In this document: positions 1 through 5,760 of the stretch, one piece after another
How positions within the stretch are numbered: position 1 is the stretch's first letter
Layout of the letters: each line of letters opens with the position of its first letter
From: Gammaproteobacteria bacterium
GTDB lineage: Bacteria; Pseudomonadota; Gammaproteobacteria; UBA11654
Length of the DNA stretch: 6,101 bases
Direction: 5' to 3'
Assembly (NCBI GenBank): GCA_002718375.1
Contig: PBEI01000001.1
Location: 14,799-20,899, forward strand
The notes under the pieces: generated by a model
Told to the model about the DNA's origin: nothing
The model's input: the letters and a program-made list of their open reading frames with translations, nothing else
Databases searched by the model: none
Made by a program: the position numbers and the translations under genes

Positions 1-827
1 ATCATTCCTTTCGTATCTTTTCCATAAGAACCTGCCTCTTGCCTGAAACATGGTGTGTGAGCAGTCATTTTTATTGGTAATTCGCTTTGATCAAGAATAC
101 TTTCCCTAATTAAATTGGTTAAAGGGACTTCAGCTGTAGGAATCAGATATAAAGCCTCTTCATTTTCAATTTTATACTGATCATCTGCAAACTTTGGTAA
201 CTGGCCAGTACCCTCTAAGCAATCTGAACGAACGATATTAGGAACATACATTTCGGTATAACCATTTTCTTCGGTTTGCACGTCAAGCATGAACTGCTTT
301 AGAGCCCTATGTAATTTGGCATACGCATCTTTCATAACAACAAATCTTGTACCCGATAGTTTGGCAGCAGATTCAAAATCAATTCCTCCGTTGCTCTCTC
401 CAAGTTCAGAATGGTCTTTGGGTTTAAAATCAAACTTAGGTGGTTCTCCCCATGATCTGATTTCCATATTATCTTCTTCGTTTAACCCCTGTGGTACAGA
501 ATCATCAAGAATATTAGGAATCTCTAGGCTCATTCCTCTACTTTGACTAGAGAGATCATTGAGCGATTCCTCTGAATCCTTTAGTTTTTGATTGATCTGA
601 CCAACCTGAGAAATGAGATCAGATCTTTCTGCGTCTGAAAGGTCAGGATTTGCAATACTTTTATTGATTGCATTTTTTGATGACCTAAGCTCCTCAACTA
701 CAGAGATCAAGTCTCTGTTTTTCTGATCTATTTCTATATAAGAATCAAGATCAAAATCAGATGCCCTCCTATTAAGAGAATCTCTGACTCTTTCAGAATC
801 TTTTCTAATTATTTTTGGATCTAACAT
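1..827 (-). CDS. serS: Seryl-tRNA synthetase SerS (partial, C-terminal part beyond the left edge)
   Basis: Class II aminoacyl-tRNA synthetase that charges tRNA-Ser (and tRNA-Sec) with serine in the cytoplasm. I translated all 275 complete codons from the ATG at 827; there is no stop or frameshift, and the reading runs off the window. The protein starts MLDPK, as SerS proteins typically do, which fixes the start. Residues about 27-105 are the long charged antiparallel coiled-coil arm that grips the tRNA. The catalytic core follows: GTGQLPKF, the serine-binding TAE loop (231-233) with VPLTNL, and class II motif 2 beginning CFRQEAGSYGKDTKG (260-274). E. coli SerS is about 430 residues, so roughly 150 C-terminal residues including motif 3 lie outside. 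The gene starts 26 nt after the VanZ-like gene and is probably the last visible member of the ftsK-lolA-vanZ-serS transcript. No Shine-Dalgarno sequence is visible; an A7 run abuts the ATG. Confidence 0.97.
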   Translation of the reverse strand, partial: MLDPKIIRKDSERVRDSLNRRASDFDLDSYIEIDQKNRDLISVVEELRSSKNAINKSIANPDLSDAERSDLISQVGQINQKLKDSEESLNDLSSQSRGMSLEIPNILDDSVPQGLNEEDNMEIRSWGEPPKFDFKPKDHSELGESNGGIDFESAAKLSGTRFVVMKDAYAKLHRALKQFMLDVQTEENGYTEMYVPNIVRSDCLEGTGQLPKFADDQYKIENEEALYLIPTAEVPLTNLIRESILDQSELPIKMTAHTPCFRQEAGSYGKDTKGM

Positions 828-853
828 TTTTTTGGAAGCATTATCTTAAACTA

Positions 854-1216
854 TTATAACTTTTTAGAAAGATGAAAAAAACTTAACAAAATTCCAAATA
901 CATCTGCAAACCAATCAAACCAATCAAAACTTCTATATGAAATGCTCATTTGAAGTAATTCCATACTCAGTGCATACATGCAAAGAAGAAACATTAAGAT
1001 GAATAAATGATCTTGTTTAGTAATAAGAAAAAACCACAAGCCAACAAAGTAAAAAATAACTATATGAGCAACTTTATCTATCGATATAAAAGTATCAATT
1101 TCAATCGATGGAGTTGTCATAACATGCAGATAGGACACAATGAAAATTATGATTACTGAAAGTAAGAGATTAGAATTTTTAGAAACACCCTGTACTCGTT
1201 TAAAAAGATTAATCAT
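854..1216 (-). CDS. VanZ-like family small integral membrane protein
   Basis: A 120-residue, strongly hydrophobic protein with about four predicted membrane segments (roughly 15-33, 50-65, 70-88, 102-116). Assignment to the VanZ-like family rests on its characteristic polar residues in membrane context: DK..H near the second segment (D47, K48, H51), an E..Q pair (E86, Q89), then RSFDWFDWFADVFG (95-108). Other VanZ-like proteins show the same (D)K..H, E..Q and R.fd..D..aN/D..G pattern. The founding VanZ gives low-level teicoplanin resistance, but most chromosomal relatives have no known function, so none is assigned. The ATG overlaps the lolA stop in an ATGA arrangement (1213-1216), suggesting translational coupling. 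serS follows after 26 nt. In E. coli and Pseudomonas the interval between lolA and serS holds rarA (plus crcB in the latter), and neither is present here. Confidence 0.8.
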   Translation of the reverse strand: MINLFKRVQGVSKNSNLLLSVIIIFIVSYLHVMTTPSIEIDTFISIDKVAHIVIFYFVGLWFFLITKQDHLFILMFLLCMYALSMELLQMSISYRSFDWFDWFADVFGILLSFFHLSKKL

Positions 1217-1800
1217 TCCATGACTTCTGCATCATCTGGGATGAGGTCAACAAAAAATCCATCATTCATATTCATGTTAATCTCAATGTCTTCAAGTTTT
1301 ATTTGAATCCTCTCATTTTCTGACTGCATGATTTCTATAGTATCAATGAGCTCTTCTTTTATTTTAATTGTGATCATATTCCCCAAGGGGTCATTATTTA
1401 AGGGGTGAAATTTGATCAATTTATAAGAGTAAAAATCTTCAATATTTTGCTGATGGGATTCATTGATTTCACTCTCCCCCATCAAAATTCTTAACCAATT
1501 GGCATCTTTATATTGATCTATATTGGTTTTAATCACTTGATTGAGATCTGGATCATAAATCGATATTAAACCTCTTTCAAAGATGATAACCCTCTCAGTT
1601 GGCTCTTCAATATGCCACAACATTTGGTGAGGTCTTTTGACTACAAGATAGCCTTTAGAGATATTATTTCTTATGTCTTTCTGGTAGCTAGTTTGCACGA
1701 ATGATGCGCTCATGCTATCAAAATTAATCATTTCAATATCTGAGGCAAGTGATGCTTGAACAAGCAACAGTGAGAATAATATTAGTCTAGGAATAATCAA
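1213..1800 (-). CDS. lolA: Periplasmic outer-membrane lipoprotein carrier LolA
   Basis: LolA takes lipoproteins released by the inner-membrane LolCDE transporter across the periplasm to the outer-membrane receptor LolB. The 195-residue length is close to E. coli LolA (203). Residues 1-19 form a Sec signal peptide: a short basic start (R5), a hydrophobic core, and likely cleavage after SLA (19). The mature part carries the family signature: FVQTSY (34-39), SKGYLVVKRPHQMLWHIEEP (48-67), then a beta strand ending in YDPDLNQV (82-89). It ends with FFVDLIP, corresponding to the usual F.F.PP C-terminal strand. The start is TTG at 1800: an in-frame TGA lies just upstream (1812-1810), no ATG or GTG lies between, and the next ATG (M24) would remove the signal peptide. 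The start lies 17 nt after the ftsK stop, the conserved ftsK-lolA order, which supports the call. The C-terminal half is more divergent than the N-terminal half. Confidence 0.93.
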   Translation of the reverse strand: MIIPRLILFSLLLVQASLASDIEMINFDSMSASFVQTSYQKDIRNNISKGYLVVKRPHQMLWHIEEPTERVIIFERGLISIYDPDLNQVIKTNIDQYKDANWLRILMGESEINESHQQNIEDFYSYKLIKFHPLNNDPLGNMITIKIKEELIDTIEIMQSENERIQIKLEDIEINMNMNDGFFVDLIPDDAEVME

Positions 1801-1807
1801 TGTCTGA

Positions 1808-1819
1808 AATCAATTGATT
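1808..1819. repeat. 12-bp perfect palindrome across the ftsK-lolA junction
   Basis: The sequence AATCAATTGATT reads identically on both strands. It covers two bases of the ftsK stop codon and most of the 17-nt spacer before the lolA TTG start. Being AT-rich and without a loop, it is a weak RNA hairpin at best. It could be a protein site or chance; no function is claimed. Confidence 0.5.
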
Positions 1820-4139
1820 AATTTTCTGGTGGTGGTGGTGCCAAGACTTCTCTTTTGCCGTTTGACTCCAATTCACCCACGATCCCAATTTCTTCCATTT
1901 TTTCAACAATTCTTGCTGCTCTGTTATATCCAATCCTTAGCTTTCTTTGCACGGAGGAGATAGATGCGTTTCTTGACTCCGTGACCAATGCAACAGCTTC
2001 ATCAAATAATGGGTCACTCTCTGAATCGCCATCAGCATCTGTACTTGGAGCCTCTCCAGGAATTGGAGTTTCCAGTTGTCCCGTAGTGACCTCGTCTATG
2101 AAGACTGGTTGCGATTTTGATTGAAGATCACCTGAAACTGCATTGACCTCATCATCAGATACAAAAGCTCCATGAACACGAACTGGGGATGATGAACCCG
2201 GAGGTATATATAACATATCACCATTTCCCAGAAGATTTTCAGCACCCATCTGATCGAGGATTGTTCTTGAGTCAACTTTTGCAGATACCTGAAATGCAAT
2301 TCTTGAAGGAATATTTGCTTTGATCAAACCAGTTATTACATCTACAGAAGGTCTCTGAGTAGCAATGATCATATGTATCCCAGATGCTCTTGCTTTTGCT
2401 GCTAATCTCGATATGAGTTGCTCTACTTTCTTGCCAACAGTGATCATCATGTCTGCTAACTCATCAACTACAACAACTATGTTAGGAAGCGGTTCCAGAT
2501 CTGGTGGCTCTATATTATCAGTGGTTTGAACTTCTTTTTTAGGATCAAATAAAGGATCCTTAATTGGCTCACCTGAGGCAATTGCATCTTCAATTTTCTG
2601 ATTTAAACCTTTTAAATTCCTCACCTTAAGCTTTGACATTAATTTATAACGCCTTTCCATCTCAACAACACACCATCTCAAAGCATTCGCTGCTTCTTTC
2701 ATATCAGTTACAACCGGACAAAGAAGATGTGGTATCCCTCCATAGACCGATAATTCCAACATTTTTGGATCAATCAGAATCATTCGAACATCTCTTGGGG
2801 TTGACTTATATAGGAGACTAATAATCATTGCATTGATACCAACTGATTTACCAGAGCCTGTTGTACCTGCAATAAGCAGATGTGGCATTTTTTGCAGATC
2901 GGCAACAATTGGAATACCAGCAATGTCTTTTCCCAAGGCAATGGTCAATGGTGATGAAAAATCTTCAAATGTTTTAGATCTTAGGATCTCTCCTAAAACG
3001 ACAAGATCTCTTTGTTCATTAGGTATCTCTATCCCAATAAATGACTTACCCTCTATAACCTCAACAATTCTGACACTAGAGACAGATAAAGATCTTGCTA
3101 AATCTTTTGATAGATTACTGATTTGGCTGACTTTCACACCTGGTGCAGGGTTGATTTCAAATCTTGTAACAATCGGCCCTGGTAGAATCTCTTCAACTGT
3201 TGCGGTAATACCAAAGTCTTTGAGTTTCAGTTCAAGTAATCCAGATAATGCTTCAAGAGACTCTTTTGATGCACCTTGCTGTTGAGCTGGCGCCTCATTC
3301 AGAATGCTTAGATCAGGGATAATTGACTCAGAAGATGAATCAAACATTTTAACTTGTCGCTGCTCAGTGGCTTTCTTACTTTCTTCAATTGGTGGAGCAG
3401 TTTTCTCGATCTTGATTTTTGTTTCTATTTTATTTGAACTTTTCTTTAATTTATTAACCACTTTCTCTTTAAGTGGTTTCTTGATTTCCTTTTTTAGCTC
3501 TGATTTTGGTGCTTGTGTTTTATTCTTTAAACGTTCCTTCTTTTTATCCTGAATCATTGAGAGTAATTTTGAAAATACCTCAAAAGCCTTATTGATGAAT
3601 TTTATTAAATGCACTCCAAGGAAATCAGAAACTTTTAACCATGAAAAACCAACCATCAGAGGCAAAAATGAGAGAATGACTGCCATTAGGATTACAGTAC
3701 TTCCAGTCAATCCTAGATTCTCAATAAACCAGGAAGAGAAGAGCAAGCCTGTAATTCCTCCTGATCCTTCAGATAGATTATCAAGTCCTATATGGATAGA
3801 AAAAAGTGTTGATGATGAGATGAGAAGGATAAAAAAAGATAGCACTCTGATCACAATCAAGGCTCTATCTATCTTGCTAACCGCACCCTGTATTAAAGTG
3901 ATGCACGCGGACAAAAAAAGCAGAGGTAAAAAATAACTGGCTAGACCAAAAAATGAAAAAAGGAAGCTAGAAAAATATGCACCAAATAGGCCAATATAAT
4001 TATTTACCTCACTATTAGACCCCGTGGTGTTGAATCCTGCATCATTAATGTCATAGCTGAAAAGAGAGATAAAACTTATGGATGCCAATCCCAGCAGAAC
4101 AATAAAAATTGATTCTCTTAGAATCGAGAATGATGTCAT
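1818..4139 (-). CDS. ftsK: DNA translocase FtsK (short-linker form)
   Basis: Septal, membrane-anchored, hexameric ATP-driven DNA pump that clears chromosome termini from the closing septum and activates XerCD at dif. Length is 773 residues. Residues 9-28, about 60-84, 94-117 and 145-166 are membrane segments of the N-terminal division domain. Residues 198-290 are the linker, very lysine-rich at 198-247 and far shorter than the roughly 600-residue linker of E. coli FtsK. The motor follows: alpha domain from about 291, Walker A GTTGSGKS (425-432, K431), [10 protein letters not shown] (457-466), Walker B IVVVVDE (554-560), and [20 protein letters not shown] (593-612). Residues 708-770 are the DNA-reading winged-helix gamma domain, including [15 protein letters not shown] (735-749) and the typical ending REVLAPPPP. 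The ATG at 4139 gives a normal first membrane segment but has no Shine-Dalgarno sequence. The reading frame stays open upstream to a TAA at 4205-4203, with no ATG, GTG or TTG. Confidence 0.98.
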   Translation of the reverse strand: MTSFSILRESIFIVLLGLASISFISLFSYDINDAGFNTTGSNSEVNNYIGLFGAYFSSFLFSFFGLASYFLPLLFLSACITLIQGAVSKIDRALIVIRVLSFFILLISSSTLFSIHIGLDNLSEGSGGITGLLFSSWFIENLGLTGSTVILMAVILSFLPLMVGFSWLKVSDFLGVHLIKFINKAFEVFSKLLSMIQDKKKERLKNKTQAPKSELKKEIKKPLKEKVVNKLKKSSNKIETKIKIEKTAPPIEESKKATEQRQVKMFDSSSESIIPDLSILNEAPAQQQGASKESLEALSGLLELKLKDFGITATVEEILPGPIVTRFEINPAPGVKVSQISNLSKDLARSLSVSSVRIVEVIEGKSFIGIEIPNEQRDLVVLGEILRSKTFEDFSSPLTIALGKDIAGIPIVADLQKMPHLLIAGTTGSGKSVGINAMIISLLYKSTPRDVRMILIDPKMLELSVYGGIPHLLCPVVTDMKEAANALRWCVVEMERRYKLMSKLKVRNLKGLNQKIEDAIASGEPIKDPLFDPKKEVQTTDNIEPPDLEPLPNIVVVVDELADMMITVGKKVEQLISRLAAKARASGIHMIIATQRPSVDVITGLIKANIPSRIAFQVSAKVDSRTILDQMGAENLLGNGDMLYIPPGSSSPVRVHGAFVSDDEVNAVSGDLQSKSQPVFIDEVTTGQLETPIPGEAPSTDADGDSESDPLFDEAVALVTESRNASISSVQRKLRIGYNRAARIVEKMEEIGIVGELESNGKREVLAPPPPEN

Positions 4140-4140
4140 G

Positions 4141-4157
4141 AAAGATTTAAGATCTTT
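4141..4157 (-). repeat. Small inverted repeat abutting the ftsK start codon
   Basis: AAAGAT and ATCTTT form a 6-bp stem around a 5-nt loop, ending one base before the ftsK ATG. In the mRNA this places a weak hairpin exactly where a Shine-Dalgarno sequence would be expected. Only one pair is G-C, so stability is low. On the plus strand it is followed by three T residues (4158-4160), resembling a minimal terminator, but no plus-strand gene lies upstream. Confidence 0.4.
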
Positions 4158-4210
4158 TTTATTGATGACTTTCCTCTCTTTATTTAATTGTTTAATGAGT
4201 AATTATTTAA

Positions 4211-4223
4211 GAATAAATTATTC
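4211..4223. repeat. 13-bp dyad in the ftsK-trxB intergenic region
   Basis: GAATAA and TTATTC flank a single central A, giving two perfectly complementary 6-bp arms. It lies downstream of the candidate ftsK -10 element and about 50 nt before the trxB ATG, a position where a regulator could act on either gene. In sequence this AT-rich it may be chance; no operator family is recognised. Confidence 0.35.
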
Positions 4224-4234
4224 ATGATTGCATT

Positions 4235-4263
4235 ATTATGATTCTTTATAGAAAATCTAACAA
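4235..4263 (-). promoter_or_regulatory. Candidate sigma-70 promoter for the ftsK operon
   Basis: Reading the minus strand, TTGTTA (4263-4258, four of six consensus bases) is followed after exactly 17 nt by CATAAT (4240-4235, five of six). A start about 7 nt downstream would give a 5' leader of roughly 90 nt before the ftsK ATG. The element overlaps the trxB upstream region, so divergent polymerases might interfere. AT-rich DNA yields such matches by chance, so this rests on hexamer spacing alone. Confidence 0.45.
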
Positions 4264-4275
4264 CAGACTTTTGAA

Positions 4276-5235
4276 ATGACCGAATCAATACATCATAAAT
4301 TAATCATACTTGGCTCTGGGCCAGCAGGCTACTCCGCAGCTGTTTATGCTGCTCGTGCAAATCTTAAGCCAGTCATAATCACTGGGTCTGAGCCAGGTGG
4401 GCAACTGATGACCACAACAGATGTCGAGAACTGGCCAGGTGACCCAGAAGGATTATTAGGCCCTGCTCTAATGGATCGGATGCTAGAACATGCAAAGAGA
4501 TTTGATACTGAAATTATTTATGACCATATAGAAAGCGCAGAGCTTGGATCAAGACCCTTTGTCCTGAATGGAGGAAATGCAAAATATACAACGGATGCAT
4601 TGATCATCGCTACAGGATCAACCGCCAGATACTTAGGCTTAGATTCAGAGGATAAATTTAAAGGTAAAGGTGTATCTGCATGTGCTACTTGCGATGGTTT
4701 TTTCTATAAAGATCAAGATGTAATAGTCGTTGGTGGTGGGAATGTTGCAGTTGAAGAGGCTATTTATTTATCGAATATTGCAAAAAATGTGACCCTAATA
4801 CATAGAAGAGATGAACTTAGAGCAGAAAAAATGCTTCAAGATAAACTCTTTGAAAGAACAGACAACAAAGGAAATATAAAAATCCTATGGAATCATGTTT
4901 TGGATGAAGTACTTGGAGATGAAGCTGGCGTCAATGGGATCATTTGTTCAGATGTCAATGATCCATCAAAGAAAACTCAATTGGATGTTCAAGGTGTCTT
5001 TATAGCCATTGGTCATGATCCAAATACATCATTCTTTGGTGATAATCTAAAATTAGATGAATCTAATTATATTATTTTAGATGATTCCAATGGTCGATTT
5101 TCTACTCAAACAAGCATAGAAGGTGTATTTGCAGCTGGAGATGTTGCTGATCCGGTATACAGACAAGCTGTGACTTCTGCGGGAAGTGGTTGCATGGCCG
5201 CATTGGATGCCGAGAAATTCTTGGAACAAAGCTAG
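4276..5235 (+). CDS. trxB: Thioredoxin-disulfide reductase TrxB
   Basis: Cytoplasmic FAD flavoenzyme that moves electrons from NADPH to thioredoxin, maintaining ribonucleotide reductase and the reduced thiol pool. The 319 residues match the roughly 320-residue low-molecular-weight bacterial type. Visible in order: FAD-binding GSGPAG (13-18); [17 protein letters not shown] (41-57); [11 protein letters not shown] (112-122); the redox-active CATC (C136, C139) within [13 protein letters not shown]; the NADPH-binding [10 protein letters not shown] (153-162) and HRR (176-178, contacting the 2'-phosphate); and the second FAD motif GVFAAGDV (283-290). It ends with the usual [13 protein letters not shown] helix. 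Nothing is truncated. The ATG at 4276 places GSGPAG at the family's normal distance from the start, although no Shine-Dalgarno sequence is visible. It is divergent from ftsK, with infA 22 nt downstream and probably partly co-transcribed. Confidence 0.98.
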   Translation: MTESIHHKLIILGSGPAGYSAAVYAARANLKPVIITGSEPGGQLMTTTDVENWPGDPEGLLGPALMDRMLEHAKRFDTEIIYDHIESAELGSRPFVLNGGNAKYTTDALIIATGSTARYLGLDSEDKFKGKGVSACATCDGFFYKDQDVIVVGGGNVAVEEAIYLSNIAKNVTLIHRRDELRAEKMLQDKLFERTDNKGNIKILWNHVLDEVLGDEAGVNGIICSDVNDPSKKTQLDVQGVFIAIGHDPNTSFFGDNLKLDESNYIILDDSNGRFSTQTSIEGVFAAGDVADPVYRQAVTSAGSGCMAALDAEKFLEQS

Positions 5236-5257
5236 TTATATCGAGTAAAATATATTT

Positions 5258-5476
5258 ATGGCAAAAGAAGAAGCAATACAAATGAATGGGGTGGTTAAGG
5301 AAACACTACCCAATACTGTCTTCCGTGTTGAGTTAGAAAATGGGCATATTATCACAGCTCATATATCAGGAAAGATGAGGAAGAACTATATTCGAATACT
5401 GACTGGAGACAAAGTTCTAGTAGAAATCAGCCCTTATGACTTGTCAAAGGGAAGAATAGTCTTTAGAGAAACTTAA
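5258..5476 (+). CDS. infA: Translation initiation factor IF-1
   Basis: Small essential factor that binds the ribosomal A site on the 30S subunit and works with IF-2 and IF-3 in choosing the initiator tRNA. At 72 residues it has the usual length and is a single S1/OB-fold domain. The family core is almost fully conserved: [20 protein letters not shown] (17-36), then [20 protein letters not shown] (37-56), and the ending [11 protein letters not shown] (60-70). The start MAKEE is typical. It begins 22 nt after the trxB stop. A possible promoter pairs TTGGAA (5221-5226) with TAAAAT (5246-5251), but the 19-nt spacing is poor and the -10 lies almost on the ATG, so readthrough from trxB is equally likely. 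No Shine-Dalgarno sequence is visible. In E. coli, infA and trxB are separated by aat and cydDC; those genes are absent here. Confidence 0.98.
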   Translation: MAKEEAIQMNGVVKETLPNTVFRVELENGHIITAHISGKMRKNYIRILTGDKVLVEISPYDLSKGRIVFRET

Positions 5477-5515
5477 TCAACTTAAAATCATCAAAATTGA
5501 CTGATTAAATAAAAT

Positions 5516-5520
5516 GGGGA
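5516..5520 (+). promoter_or_regulatory. Ribosome binding site of the small lipoprotein gene
   Basis: GGGGA lies 7 nt before the ATG at 5528. It is the only clear purine-rich Shine-Dalgarno-like sequence at a normal distance before any gene start here. It supports the chosen start and suggests strong translation, as would suit an abundant envelope lipoprotein. Confidence 0.6.
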
Positions 5521-5527
5521 AACAATA

Positions 5528-5743
5528 ATGGTAAAAATATTTAAAATCCTTTCTTTATGCTTTTTTGCAATATTTCTAGCTGGCTGTAATTCTAATTCCG
5601 AACTACAGAATCAAGTTGATGACTTGAAACAAGAATTGGCTGCAACTGAGGCTGAGCTTGTAGAAACGGAGGCCGAGCTAGAAGATCAAAAAAGTGCCGA
5701 AGAAGTTTGGGACGAATTGGCAAGTAAGAAAACCAAAAAATAA
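5528..5743 (+). CDS. Small Lpp-like outer-membrane lipoprotein with coiled coil
   Basis: A 71-residue protein with a lipoprotein signal peptide: basic start (K3, K6), hydrophobic core, and lipobox LAGC with the lipidated cysteine at C20. Position +2 is Asn, not Asp, so Lol sorting to the outer membrane is expected. The 52-residue mature chain is a predicted helical coiled coil with heptad positions L26/V30, L33/L37, T40/L44 and T47/L51, rich in Glu and Ala. Residues 39-45 and 46-52 are a near-exact heptad duplication. The C-terminus is lysine-rich, ending in Lys (KKTKK). Size, lipidation, coiled coil and terminal Lys resemble Braun's lipoprotein Lpp (58 residues mature), whose last Lys is linked to peptidoglycan. 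There is no clear sequence homology beyond this architecture, so this is an analogy. It starts 51 nt after infA and ends 15 nt before convergent fabH. Confidence 0.85.
   Translation: MVKIFKILSLCFFAIFLAGCNSNSELQNQVDDLKQELAATEAELVETEAELEDQKSAEEVWDELASKKTKK
5642..5683 (+). repeat. Tandem 21-nt repeat encoding duplicated heptads in the lipoprotein
   Basis: Two adjacent 21-nt units encode ATEAELV and ETEAELE. They agree at 16 of 21 bases. Three of the five differences are synonymous third positions (ACT/ACG, GCT/GCC, CTT/CTA), while the shared TEAEL core is unchanged. This looks like an old in-frame duplication of one coiled-coil heptad kept under protein-level selection. Confidence 0.7.
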
Positions 5744-5760
5744 CTTAAGCATCAGGTTTT
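5729..5760. terminator. Weak candidate bidirectional terminator between lipoprotein gene and fabH
   Basis: AAAACC (5729-5734) and GGTTTT (5755-5760) form 6-bp arms around a 20-nt segment that contains the lipoprotein stop and the whole 15-nt spacer between the two convergent genes. Two G-C pairs and a T-rich arm on either strand would suit a bidirectional terminator. However, the loop is long and the stem weak, so this is tentative. Confidence 0.3.

Larger units (their letters stand above)
4140..4275. other. Divergent intergenic region between ftsK and trxB
   Basis: This 136-nt, very AT-rich stretch is the longest non-coding sequence in the window and must carry the start signals for both the ftsK block (minus) and trxB (plus). 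I see a plausible minus-strand promoter (4235-4263), a short dyad (4211-4223) and a small hairpin abutting the ftsK ATG (4141-4157). On the plus strand there are TATTAT (4234-4239) and TATAGA (4247-4252), possible -10 elements for trxB, but neither has a good -35 hexamer at 16-18 nt, so I do not call a trxB promoter. No open frame with convincing coding character is present. In E. coli this interval contains lrp; no remnant of it is visible. Confidence 0.75.

Noticed and set aside
289..546. Plus-strand 85-codon open frame
   Set aside because: Antisense to serS, which is continuous and strongly conserved through this stretch; no motif of its own.
1381..1407. CCCC-AA-GGGG inverted repeat and a repeated AAGGGGT inside lolA
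   Set aside because: Explained by Pro-Leu-containing codons (HPLNNDPLG) in the middle of the gene; no positional reason to assign function.
1828..1839. Four GGT triplets (CCACCACCACCA in the coding strand) at the ftsK 3' end as a slippage repeat
   Set aside because: Encodes the PPPP tail that matches the normal REVLAPPP ending of FtsK; any length change would stay in frame and lie after the gamma domain.
2096..2299. Minus-strand 67-codon frame inside ftsK in another phase
   Set aside because: Out-of-frame reading through the conserved motor region; composition and lack of motifs indicate a shadow frame.
1855..3936. Five plus-strand open frames of 62-150 codons opposite ftsK (around 1855-2124, 2633-2821, 2833-3285, 3304-3552 and 3592-3936)
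   Set aside because: They lie antisense to a clearly conserved FtsK, their proteins show no recognisable motif, and they track the coding phase of ftsK. They are shadow frames.
5473..5508. 7-bp inverted repeat (TTAATCA and TGATTAA, 22 nt apart) after infA as a possible terminator
   Set aside because: The stem has a single G-C pair, the loop is long, and no T run follows. It would not make a credible intrinsic terminator.
5498..5527. TTGACT (5498-5503) as a -35 element for the lipoprotein gene
   Set aside because: At 17 nt downstream there is no -10-like hexamer, and a start there would fall inside the coding sequence.
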